DNA from: DATEJJ01 sp039649115
GTDB lineage: Bacteria; Actinomycetota; Actinomycetes; Mycobacteriales; Micromonosporaceae
Direction of reading: 5' to 3'
Length of the DNA: 21,594 bases
Assembly (NCBI GenBank): GCA_039649115.1
Contig: JBBWZQ010000225.1
Coordinates: 1-21,594 of the forward strand
Every line of letters starts with the position of its first letter. Positions within the stretch are counted from its first letter, which is position 1. The notes below the pieces were generated by a model. It had not been told where the DNA came from. It did not search any database and was given only the letters and a program-made list of their open reading frames with translations. A program made the position numbers and the translations under genes. This document shows, in pieces, positions 16,126 to 21,594 of the stretch.

Positions 16126-16841
16126 CCGCACGAGGGGCCGGCGAGGAGGACCGCGATGCCGGCCAGGTCCTCCACCAAGCCGTTGCGGCCGGTCATCGTG
16201 CGCTGCGCCAGCGCCTGCGCCCGTACCGGATCGGCGAAGACCGGCCGGGTCAGCGGCGTGCTGACGAAGCCGGGGGCGATCGCGTTGCAGCACACGCCAC
16301 GGCTGGACCAGGCCTCCGCCTGCGATCGGGTCAGCGCCGACACGCCGGCCTTGCTCACCCCGTACCCGCCGCTGTTGCCGAAGGCCCGGATGGTCTGCTG
16401 CGACGCGATGTTGATGATCCGGCCCCAGCCGCGTTCGGCCATGGCCGGGCCGAAGGCCTGGCCGAGCAGGAACGGCGCGTCGAGGTTGACGGCCATCGTC
16501 AGGTCCCAGTGCGCCTCGGTCAGCTCGGCCATCGGCATCCGGGGGTTGACGCCGGCCGCGTTGACCAGGATGTCCGGCGCCCGGTCCAGGGCGGCCGTGA
16601 GTCCCGCGAGGGCGTCGCGGTCGGCCAGGTCGGCCACCTGGAAGTCGGCGTCGCAGCCGAGCCCGGTCAGCCGCTGCGCCGCGGCGGCGAGCGCGGCGGC
16701 GCCGCGCGCGACGAGGACCACGCGGGCGCCGGCGCGGCCCAGGGCCTCGGCGATGCCCAGGCCGATGCCCGAGCTGCCGCCGGTGACCAGGGCGTCGCGG
16801 CCGGCCAGGGAGAACAGGTCGTCGAGGTACGCCGGACTCAT
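16074..16841 (-). CDS. Short-chain dehydrogenase/reductase (SDR), classical type
   Basis: This is a 255-residue NAD(P)-dependent oxidoreductase with a complete classical SDR core: TGGSSGIG (20-27) for the cofactor, NAAG (94-97, usually NNAG), Asn119, Ser147, and Tyr160/Lys164 in YGVSK. Arg46 after the second strand, instead of an acidic residue, leans towards NADP(H). The overall pattern, including the end LTGQTIFVDGGFSVH, is that of the gluconate-5-dehydrogenase/KduD-like group of sugar or polyol dehydrogenases, but substrate cannot be read from sequence. ATG 16841 overlaps the TGA of the upstream lipoprotein gene (ATGA), so the two are probably translated together. The 3' end overlaps GH42 on the opposite strand. 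Confidence 0.92.
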   Translation of the reverse strand: MSPAYLDDLFSLAGRDALVTGGSSGIGLGIAEALGRAGARVVLVARGAAALAAAAQRLTGLGCDADFQVADLADRDALAGLTAALDRAPDILVNAAGVNPRMPMAELTEAHWDLTMAVNLDAPFLLGQAFGPAMAERGWGRIINIASQQTIRAFGNSGGYGVSKAGVSALTRSQAEAWSSRGVCCNAIAPGFVSTPLTRPVFADPVRAQALAQRTMTGRNGLVEDLAGIAVLLAGPSCGYLTGQTIFVDGGFSVH

Positions 16842-17410
16842 GGGTTCTGTGCCGTCACGCTGATCGTCTTCCCTTTGCTGGAGTCGCCCAGAGTGTTGAT
16901 CGTATAGGTGTGCGTCGTCGACCGCTTCGCGGTGTCGGTGCAAGCGAAGGGCAGTTCCACGGTGCCTTCGGGGCCGTAGTTCTGCCAACTGCCGCTGTGG
17001 TACTTCTTGAAGAAGTTGGGATCGTCGATGGACAGCGCGACGCCGGAGGCGCCGGTCACCTTCCACGCCAGCTTGACCGGCTGCTCCGGTCGCTTGTAGG
17101 GCGCGTCGCTGGTGCCGGTGATCGCGCAGAGCGGCTGCTGCGTCACCTTGAAGTAGACGATCTGCGGGCCGCTGCCCGACCCGCCGGAGTGCGCCGCGGA
17201 AGAAGGGGCGGCCGTGGTCCCCGCGCCCAGGGCGCCGGTGCCGCCGGGGCTGGCGCTGCGCTGGCCGGCTCCGAAGGCGCCGCTGCCGCCGGCGCCGCCC
17301 TGCGGGGCTGAGTGGCCACAGCCACTGATGGCGAGGGCGGCGATGCCGAGCGCCGCGCAGGCCCGGGCCGCTCGCCGGCCGCGATTGATGCTCCTGGTCA
17401 CGCTGATCAC
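16838..17410 (-). CDS. Secreted lipoprotein of unknown function
   Basis: This protein of 190 residues (187 if GTG 17401 is used) has a basic N-terminus with arginines, a hydrophobic stretch and the lipobox AISGC with Cys31, followed by a 50-residue linker rich in Gly, Ala and Ser (about 33-82), then a compact domain of about 105 residues. That domain begins IVYFKVTQQPLC, contains two cysteines (about 95 and 156) that could form a disulfide, and has the strand pattern of an Ig/PKD-like fold (VKLAWKVTGASGVALSIDD). I do not recognise a family. Neither GTG has a clear ribosome site. Its stop overlaps the SDR start, an odd pairing of a surface protein with a cytoplasmic enzyme. Confidence 0.8.
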   Translation of the reverse strand: MISVTRSINRGRRAARACAALGIAALAISGCGHSAPQGGAGGSGAFGAGQRSASPGGTGALGAGTTAAPSSAAHSGGSGSGPQIVYFKVTQQPLCAITGTSDAPYKRPEQPVKLAWKVTGASGVALSIDDPNFFKKYHSGSWQNYGPEGTVELPFACTDTAKRSTTHTYTINTLGDSSKGKTISVTAQNP

Positions 17411-17743
17411 GCTATGGGGTGGCGACCCGCACCGGATCCCCGATTCGTGCCGCTATTCGTACCGCGCCGGGCAACCGGCCGGTTCAGCGCTCCCGCACCG
17501 GACGGTGGGTGCCCGCAGGCCGCGTACTGGAAGGCCTTGCGCTGGTCGGGCGGGATCCGGCCGGGCGCGTTCCGGCCCACCGCTGCGGGCCTGGTCCTTC
17601 GTTCAGGGGCTCGACCCCGGATGTGGCTGAGATTACGTTGGGACTTGACATGGCGACCCCCTTCTTCAGCCGAACTAACGACCGCCTGGCCGGCCGGTCG
17701 CTGCCGGCGGCCGGGGATGTCACCCGCGCGGTGCCCGAGACCT
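17411..17743. other. Intergenic stretch, mostly without recognisable genes
   Basis: This 333-base gap separates the lipoprotein gene (start 17410) from the end of the Prim-Pol-like gene (17744). It contains a possible small minus-strand ORF (17484-17651) and a perfect 12-bp palindrome AACCGGCCGGTT at 17473-17484, which abuts that ORF's stop codon. No RNA gene, strong promoter or clear terminator was recognised. Confidence 0.5.
17484..17651 (-). CDS. Possible small protein, 55 residues
   Basis: ATG 17651 is preceded by AAGGGGGT with five bases to the start, a strong ribosome site. The product begins MSSPNVISATSGVEPLNEG and becomes rich in Pro, Arg and Ser (TRPAGSRPTSARPSSTRPAG). I recognise no family. 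Against it: only about 72 % of codons end in G or C, well below the neighbouring genes, and the C-terminal composition looks like random high-GC translation. It could be a real leader-like or small protein, or chance. Confidence 0.3.
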   Translation of the reverse strand: MSSPNVISATSGVEPLNEGPGPQRWAGTRPAGSRPTSARPSSTRPAGTHRPVRER

Positions 17744-18397
17744 TCAGGCGGCCCGCCTCAGCGCCGGGCGGTCCGGCTGGTCCGCCCGCAGCCTCGGCAG
17801 CGCGCGGACCAGCTCCTCCTGCACCGCGGCCGCGGCCGGGATCCGCCAGCCCACCTCTTCCGGTGACACCGTCCAGCGCACCCGGCCCTCGGGCGCGGCG
17901 GTCGGCGGCGCCGGCACCCAGGATCCCCGGCCGTGCAGCACCACGTCCGGCAGCTCCGCGAGTTCCTGGCGCAGCGCCGCGCCCCGCCCGACGAGCACCA
18001 TGTACCGGCCGGTGGCCGTCGCGGCCACCGGTCCTCTGGTCGGTCCATGCGCGCGGCGCAACCCCAGATACGCCGGCACCTCCAGCACGTCCAGGGCGGA
18101 TCCGGTGGCCAGCAGCACGGCGTGCGCCTGCACCCGCCACCAGCCGGCCACCGTCCGCGGATCGTGTGACGAGTGGGCCGGATACGACAGCGCCTCGCCG
18201 TGAGCGAACGCCGGGTGGCAGGCGACCGTGGCACAGCCCGGCCCGCAGTAGTACCGGACACCGTGCAGGCAGGCACCGGGGATCACGTCCCACCCGTGCT
18301 CGGCGTACCGTACCGCCGCCCGACGCAGCCGGTTCCGTTGCGCCATACCGTCAAGACCGGCACGCCAGAGCCGCAATCGCTCAAACATTGTCCGCAT
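17744..18397 (-). CDS. Prim-Pol-like (bifunctional primase/polymerase N-terminal) domain protein with degenerate motifs
   Basis: The product is 217 residues, essentially one domain. The fold signature of the archaeo-eukaryotic primase Prim-Pol domain is visible: AVRYAEHGWDVIPG (28-41), TVAGWW (82-87), VLLATGSALDVLEV (94-107) and LHGRGSWVPAPPT (154-166). However, the metal-binding DxD is D103-V-L-E106, the motif II histidine (GGxHLYF) reads ATGRYMVLV, and the motif III aspartate (VDIRG) reads VVLHG. Catalysis is therefore doubtful. ATG 18397 has an excellent ribosome site (GGGGAGGTAACA then ATG). It is divergent from the XRE-TPR regulator across 204 bases. Similar stand-alone proteins are, to my memory, common in Micromonosporaceae and related actinomycetes; their function is not known to me. 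Confidence 0.85.
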   Translation of the reverse strand: MRTMFERLRLWRAGLDGMAQRNRLRRAAVRYAEHGWDVIPGACLHGVRYYCGPGCATVACHPAFAHGEALSYPAHSSHDPRTVAGWWRVQAHAVLLATGSALDVLEVPAYLGLRRAHGPTRGPVAATATGRYMVLVGRGAALRQELAELPDVVLHGRGSWVPAPPTAAPEGRVRWTVSPEEVGWRIPAAAAVQEELVRALPRLRADQPDRPALRRAA

Positions 18398-18454
18398 TGT
18401 TACCTCCCCTCGCCAACGCGTCGCGTCACCGCGCGCGTCGCTTGGTCGTTGTCG

Positions 18455-18483
18455 ATGGCAGAGAGCCGATTGCATGCTGCCAT
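18455..18483. promoter_or_regulatory. Inverted repeat in the divergent XRE/Prim-Pol promoter region
   Basis: ATGGCAG (18455-18461) and CTGCCAT (18477-18483) are perfect inverted arms whose centres are 22 bp apart, two helical turns. A second smaller one, CGCAC/GTGCG with a 5-bp spacer, is at 18514-18528. Either could be an autoregulatory site of the adjacent XRE protein; no matching known operator was recognised. Confidence 0.4.
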
Positions 18484-18601
18484 GGAAGGTACGAGCGTCT
18501 GTTGGCTTACCGGCGCACGCGATGTGCGACGGGAACCGCTGCACGGGGACGGGGATTACGCCAGATCGCCGAACAAGCAGGCAGTGGAGAGTGAGGCGGG
18601 C

Positions 18602-19831
18602 ATGGACGAGCTGCCTATAGGCCGCCGGGTCGCATACTGGCGCGGCCGGCGCAAGATGTCCCAGCAGGTGTTCGCCGACCGACTCGGCAAGTCCAAGAGC
18701 TGGGTCGACAAGGTGGAGCGCGGGGTACGGCGGCTGGACAAGTTCTCCGTGGTCTACGAGATCGCCGACGTGCTCCAGGTCGACGTGCAACTGTTGCTGG
18801 GCAAGGATCCTGAGCGCCGGACGAGCAGCGTGGTCTGCATCGACCAGGTCGAGGTCGAGGAGATCCGCTCGGCACTGGAGCGCTACGACGCGATCAGCGC
18901 GTTCTTCCACGCCCCGCCGCAGCCGCCCCCGCTGGAGGAGATGCGCAAGGCGGTCGGGCACGCCTGGCTGACCTACCAGCACGCGAAGTACGGTGTGCTC
19001 GCCCGTACGCTGCCGAAGCTGTTGCGGGACGCGCAGGCCGCGGACACCGGGTACGCCGGGTCCGAGTCGGCGGAGGAGGCCGGGCACCTGCTGGGCCAGG
19101 TGTACCAGATCGCCTCCTCGGTGCTGCGCAAGCTGGGCGAGCTGGAACTGGCCTGGCTGGCCGCGGACCGGTCGGTCGCGGTGTCCCAGCGCGCCGGCGA
19201 CCAACTGCTCGCCGGCACCGCCACGTACCGGGTCGGCAGCGCGCTGCTCGCACTGGGCCGGGCCCGGCCGGCGCTGGAGGTCAACGTCAACATCGCCAAC
19301 CGGCTGGCCCCCTCCGCCGGCGAGGCGACCAACCCGGACCGCCTCTCGGTGTACGGGATGCTGCTGCTGCAGGGTGCGATGGCCGCCGCCCGCATCGGGG
19401 ACAGCGCGACCGTGCGCGACCTGCTCAGCGGAGCGGACGAGGCCGCGCAGGCGCTGGGCAGCGACCAGAATTGCTACTGGACCTCGTTCGGCCCGACCAA
19501 CGTCGACCTGCACCGGGCGGCGGCGGCCGTGGAGCTGGGCGAGGGGCGGCTGGCGGTGGAGACGCACGAGCACATCGACCAGAGCCGGTTCCTGGCGCTC
19601 ATGCCGGAGCGCCGGGCGCACCACTATGTCGACCTTTCCCGTGGCCTCGCCCAGGTCGGTGACATCGAGCGGGCAAGTGAGATGCTTCTCGAAGGAGATC
19701 GCCTCGCCCCGTCGGAGATCCGCTGCCGGCCGATCGCGCATGAGGTCCTGTCGGACGTCCTCCGTCGAACGAGGGGTACCCCCAGTGCACCGGTCGCGGA
19801 ACTCGCCGAGCACATGGGCGTCGGGATATGA
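18602..19831 (+). CDS. XRE-family helix-turn-helix regulator with TPR-like C-terminal domain
   Basis: The product is 409 residues. An XRE/Cro-type helix-turn-helix occupies about 8-65 (WRGRRKMSQQVFADRLGKSKSWVDKVERG), followed by roughly 340 residues of helical repeats, for example QIASSVLRKLGELELAWLAADR and ARIGDSATVRDLLSGADEA, typical of the tetratricopeptide-type sensor regions of actinobacterial XRE regulators. ATG 18602 has GAGG five bases upstream; frame extensions upstream lack this. The flavoprotein gene begins 16 bases after its stop, making a two-gene operon, and the Prim-Pol-like gene is divergent. It probably regulates this cluster; the ligand or peptide it senses is unknown. Confidence 0.9.
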   Translation: MDELPIGRRVAYWRGRRKMSQQVFADRLGKSKSWVDKVERGVRRLDKFSVVYEIADVLQVDVQLLLGKDPERRTSSVVCIDQVEVEEIRSALERYDAISAFFHAPPQPPPLEEMRKAVGHAWLTYQHAKYGVLARTLPKLLRDAQAADTGYAGSESAEEAGHLLGQVYQIASSVLRKLGELELAWLAADRSVAVSQRAGDQLLAGTATYRVGSALLALGRARPALEVNVNIANRLAPSAGEATNPDRLSVYGMLLLQGAMAAARIGDSATVRDLLSGADEAAQALGSDQNCYWTSFGPTNVDLHRAAAAVELGEGRLAVETHEHIDQSRFLALMPERRAHHYVDLSRGLAQVGDIERASEMLLEGDRLAPSEIRCRPIAHEVLSDVLRRTRGTPSAPVAELAEHMGVGI

Positions 19832-19847
19832 ATCCGCGCCTGGCAGC

Positions 19848-20405
19848 ATGACTCAGCGGGTGCTCTACGTCATCGCCTGCGGGTCACCTGTGGCACGGGA
19901 CGTCGGCAAGCTCGTGGATCTCGCCCAGCACGACCGGTGGGATGTGTGCGTGGTGGCCAGCCCGGACGGTCGCAAGTTCATCGACGTGCCGGCACTGGCC
20001 ACGCAGACCGGGCACCCGGTGCGCAGCACGTTCAAGAACCCGGGGGACCCGGACGTGCTGCCCGACCCGAGCGCGATCGTCGTGGCGCCGGCGACCACCA
20101 ACACGATCAACAAGTTCGCCGCCGGCATCGCGGACACCCTCCCGCTCGGGCTGCTCGTGGAGGGGCTGGGCAAGGGGCTGCCGACGGTGATGATGCCGTA
20201 CACCAACGCGGCCATGGCCGCGCACCCGGCCTTCCTGGAGAACGTGCGGCGGCTGCGGGGCTGGGGCGTGGTCATTCTCTTCGGGCCGGACGTCGTGAAG
20301 CTGCACCCGCCGGGTACCGGCGACGTCCACGCGGACGGCTTCCCGTGGCAACTGACGCTGACCGCGATCGCCCAGGCCGGCCGCGACCGGGTGGCGCGCT
20401 GGTAA
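19848..20405 (+). CDS. Flavoprotein of the HFCD (PPC decarboxylase-like) family
   Basis: This 185-residue protein has the homo-oligomeric flavin-containing Cys decarboxylase fold. It starts RVLYVIACGSPVARDVGKL (the flavin-binding first strand and helix), then VVAPATTNTINKFAAGIADT (78-97), matching the family's PxTxNTINKxAxGIxD segment, and VMMPYTNAAM (114-123) in the place of the PxMNxxMW substrate clamp. It is therefore likely FMN-binding; it is not the CoaBC enzyme, which is larger. The substrate is unknown. ATG 19848 has no strong ribosome site, so it may depend on translation of the preceding XRE gene. XRE-flavoprotein pairs recur in actinomycetes to my memory, without an assigned pathway. 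Confidence 0.88.
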   Translation: MTQRVLYVIACGSPVARDVGKLVDLAQHDRWDVCVVASPDGRKFIDVPALATQTGHPVRSTFKNPGDPDVLPDPSAIVVAPATTNTINKFAAGIADTLPLGLLVEGLGKGLPTVMMPYTNAAMAAHPAFLENVRRLRGWGVVILFGPDVVKLHPPGTGDVHADGFPWQLTLTAIAQAGRDRVARW

Positions 20406-20419
20406 CCTCGCGGCCGTGA

Positions 20420-20450
20420 GCGAGCGTCAGCGAGCGAGCGTCAGCGAGCG
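20420..20450. repeat. 14-bp tandem repeat, 2.2 copies
   Basis: GCGAGCGTCAGCGA occurs at 20420-20433 and 20434-20447 and is followed by GCG. It lies 15 bases after the flavoprotein stop and immediately before the truncated Nif3-like sequence. Similar GAGCGAGCG-type intergenic repeats are, from memory, widespread in actinomycete genomes. Confidence 0.8.
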
Positions 20451-20477
20451 GACCGTGGAGTGGGGGCGGCGCCGTGA

Positions 20478-20633
20478 CCAGTGTGCCCGGCGTCCGCGGC
20501 GGCGCCGGCGACTCTCGCCGGCACCCTGCGAAGCGCCCTCCCCGGCACCGAGGTCGCCGTCTCCGGCCTGGTCACCGATCGCTGGACCGCGCACAGCAAG
20601 TCTCCACTCCGACCGAAGGAGTCGCGTCCGTGA
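20478..20633 (+). pseudogene. C-terminal remnant of a Nif3-like dinuclear metal centre protein
   Basis: In the frame ending at TGA 20631-20633, codons strongly biased to G/C third positions encode AATLAGTLRSALPGTEVAVS-type sequence (read here as PATLAGTLRSALPGTEVAV) then SGLVTDRWTAH, which resembles the extreme C-terminus of Nif3/YbgI family proteins (family ends near VSxxVTDPWT). The frame is closed by a TGA at 20475, so only about 50 of the 270-390 residues expected remain. Its stop overlaps the GTG of the zinc-ribbon gene as GTGA, as in an intact operon. In mycobacteria the order Nif3, zinc ribbon, RNase H is conserved (Rv2230c-Rv2229c-Rv2228c), supporting the call. The identification from 30-40 residues is tentative. 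Confidence 0.55.
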
Positions 20634-21370
20634 AGGCCGATCCTGACGCCCAGCGTCGCCTGCTCGACCTGCAAGCCATCGACACCACGCTGGCGCAGCT
20701 GCGCCACCGCCGCCGCAACCTACCGGAGCACGCCGAGCTCACCCGGCTGGCGCGGGAGGTGGCGGCGGCCGAGGACGAACGGATCCGCGCCCAGGTCGGC
20801 GTCGACGACCTGGACCGGGACATCGGCCGCCTGGAGAAGGACGTGGATCAGGTACGCGTCCGGGCGGACCGGGACCAGAGCCGGCTGGATGTGGGTACCG
20901 GGCCGGCCCGGGAGCTGGAGGCGCTGCAGCACGAGATCGCCTCGCTGGCCCGGCGCAAGTCCGAGCTGGAGGATGCCGAGCTGGAGCTGATGGAGCAGCG
21001 GGAGGCCGCGCAGGCCGCGCTCGACGAGGCGCTGCGCCGGGTGGCCGAGCGGCGCGAGCAGATCGCCGGCACCGAGTCCCGGCGGGACAGCGCGCTGACC
21101 GAGATCGCCAAGGAGGAGGAGGCACGGCAGGCGGAGCGCGGCCCGCTCGCCGCCGGGCTGCCGGCCGACCTGCTGGCGCTGTACGACAGGATCCGCGAAG
21201 CCTCCGGTGGCGTCGGCGCGGCCCTGCTGCGCGGCGGCCGGTGCGAGGGCTGCCGGCTCGAACTGGCCGGCAGCGAGCGGGCCGCGCTGCGGGCCGCGGA
21301 GCCGGACGAGATCGTGCGCTGCGAGGAGTGCCGGCGCATCCTGGTGCGCACCGCGGAGTCCGGGCTGTGA
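20630..21370 (+). CDS. C4-type zinc ribbon, coiled-coil protein (CdsZ/Rv2229c type)
   Basis: The product is 246 residues: a long heptad-rich coiled coil (about 15-170, many Glu, Arg and Ala) followed by a zinc ribbon with Cys205, Cys208, Cys231 and Cys234 (CEGC and CEEC). This is the actinobacterial and broadly conserved CdsZ-type family, reported as nucleic-acid-associated; the precise role here is not derivable. GTG 20630 is preceded by GAAGGAG eight bases upstream and overlaps the Nif3 remnant's TGA. Its own TGA overlaps the RNase H gene start (GTGA at 21367-21370), so the pair is tightly coupled. Confidence 0.93.
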   Translation: MKADPDAQRRLLDLQAIDTTLAQLRHRRRNLPEHAELTRLAREVAAAEDERIRAQVGVDDLDRDIGRLEKDVDQVRVRADRDQSRLDVGTGPARELEALQHEIASLARRKSELEDAELELMEQREAAQAALDEALRRVAERREQIAGTESRRDSALTEIAKEEEARQAERGPLAAGLPADLLALYDRIREASGGVGAALLRGGRCEGCRLELAGSERAALRAAEPDEIVRCEECRRILVRTAESGL

Positions 21371-21594
21371 CCGTCGCTCCCGAGCAGGCTCCGGATGGCT
21401 CCAGCCACCCTGCCGAGCGGGTGGTGATCGAGGCGGACGGCGGGGCCCGCGGGAACCCGGGACCGGCCGGGTACGGCGCGGTCGTCCGCGACGCGGACAC
21501 GGGCGAGGTGCTGGCCGAGCGGTACGCGGCGCTGGGCGTCACGACCAACAACGTGGCCGAGTACAGCGGCCTGATCGCCGGCCTGGCCGCCGCC
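21367..21594 (+). CDS. RNase H domain protein, probably bifunctional RNase H/acid phosphatase (3' end outside window)
   Basis: Only the first 76 residues are present. They hold the start of an RNase H type I fold: VVIEADGGARGNPGPAGYG, where the Asp of ADGG is the first metal ligand and GNPG is the family loop, then TTNNVAEYSGLIAGL, with the second catalytic acid Glu64 or so. The protein cleaves RNA in RNA-DNA hybrids. In actinobacteria the gene after the zinc ribbon (as in Rv2228c) usually fuses RNase H to a C-terminal histidine phosphatase domain with CobC-like activity; whether that half exists here is outside the window. GTG 21367 overlaps the preceding stop. Confidence 0.92.
   Translation, partial: MTVAPEQAPDGSSHPAERVVIEADGGARGNPGPAGYGAVVRDADTGEVLAERYAALGVTTNNVAEYSGLIAGLAAA

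Noticed and set aside
17473..17484. Palindrome AACCGGCCGGTT as a transcription terminator
   Set aside because: It has no loop or T-tract and is only 12 bp; kept only as a note beside the small ORF.
20416..20646. A frame starting at GTG 20416 that reads the tandem repeat (MSERQRASVSERTVEW...)
   Set aside because: It begins within repetitive sequence, has an Arg/Pro/Ser composition typical of shadow frames, no ribosome site, and conflicts with the better-supported Nif3 remnant and the zinc-ribbon start.

Overview
The window is very GC-rich (about 70 % by eye), its codons almost always end in G or C, and GTG and TTG starts, short ATGA/GTGA overlaps and a possible leaderless gene occur. The gene families (ECF42 sigma factor with DGPF partner, LplB/LplC-type sugar importer without its own ATPase, Prim-Pol-like/XRE-TPR/flavoprotein cluster, zinc-ribbon plus RNase H pair) point to an actinomycete, most likely of the Micromonosporaceae. 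The family assignment is inference from gene content and style only. I see no tRNA, rRNA, CRISPR array, insertion sequence or phage gene.

Layout. (1) 1-2345, plus strand: a 5'-truncated DUF998 membrane protein, a DGPF/YCII protein and an ECF42-type sigma factor whose start codon lies in the loop of a perfect 12-bp inverted repeat. A hairpin follows between convergent genes. (2) 2407-6326, minus strand: a GH3 beta-glycosidase with a nested beta-trefoil-like segment and a C-terminal CBM6-like domain, followed by an overlapping LacI-family regulator. Upstream lie two LacI-type palindromes 31 bp apart. (3) 6565-16125: a ROK/XylR-like repressor (minus); divergently a Tat-type lipoprotein sugar-binding protein and two permeases (plus); a GH31 alpha-xylosidase (minus) divergent from a GH42 beta-galactosidase (plus). 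(4) 16074-17410, minus: a secreted lipoprotein of unknown function overlapping an SDR dehydrogenase whose 3' end overlaps the 3' end of GH42. (5) 17484-20405: a possible small ORF, a Prim-Pol-like protein with degenerate catalytic motifs (minus), and divergently an XRE-TPR regulator and a flavoprotein (plus). (6) 20406-21594: a 14-bp tandem repeat, what looks like the decayed C-terminal end of a Nif3-family gene, a CdsZ-type zinc-ribbon protein and the start of an RNase H domain protein that runs off the window.

How the genes may work together. An alpha-xylosidase of the YicI type, a beta-galactosidase and a GH3 beta-glucosidase are the three activities needed to take apart galactosylated xyloglucan oligosaccharides. 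All three lack signal peptides and sit beside an oligosaccharide importer, so regions 2 and 3 read as a xyloglucan-oligosaccharide uptake and cytoplasmic degradation locus. Xylose-repressor-like sites in front of the importer and between GH31 and GH42 suggest control by the ROK protein, while the GH3-lacI pair seems to be controlled by its own LacI protein. The substrate is an inference.

The parts most worth following up are the start-codon hairpin of the sigma factor, the GH3 domain nesting, the degenerate Prim-Pol/XRE-TPR/flavoprotein cluster, and the truncated Nif3 gene at the junction to the conserved zinc-ribbon/RNase H genes.
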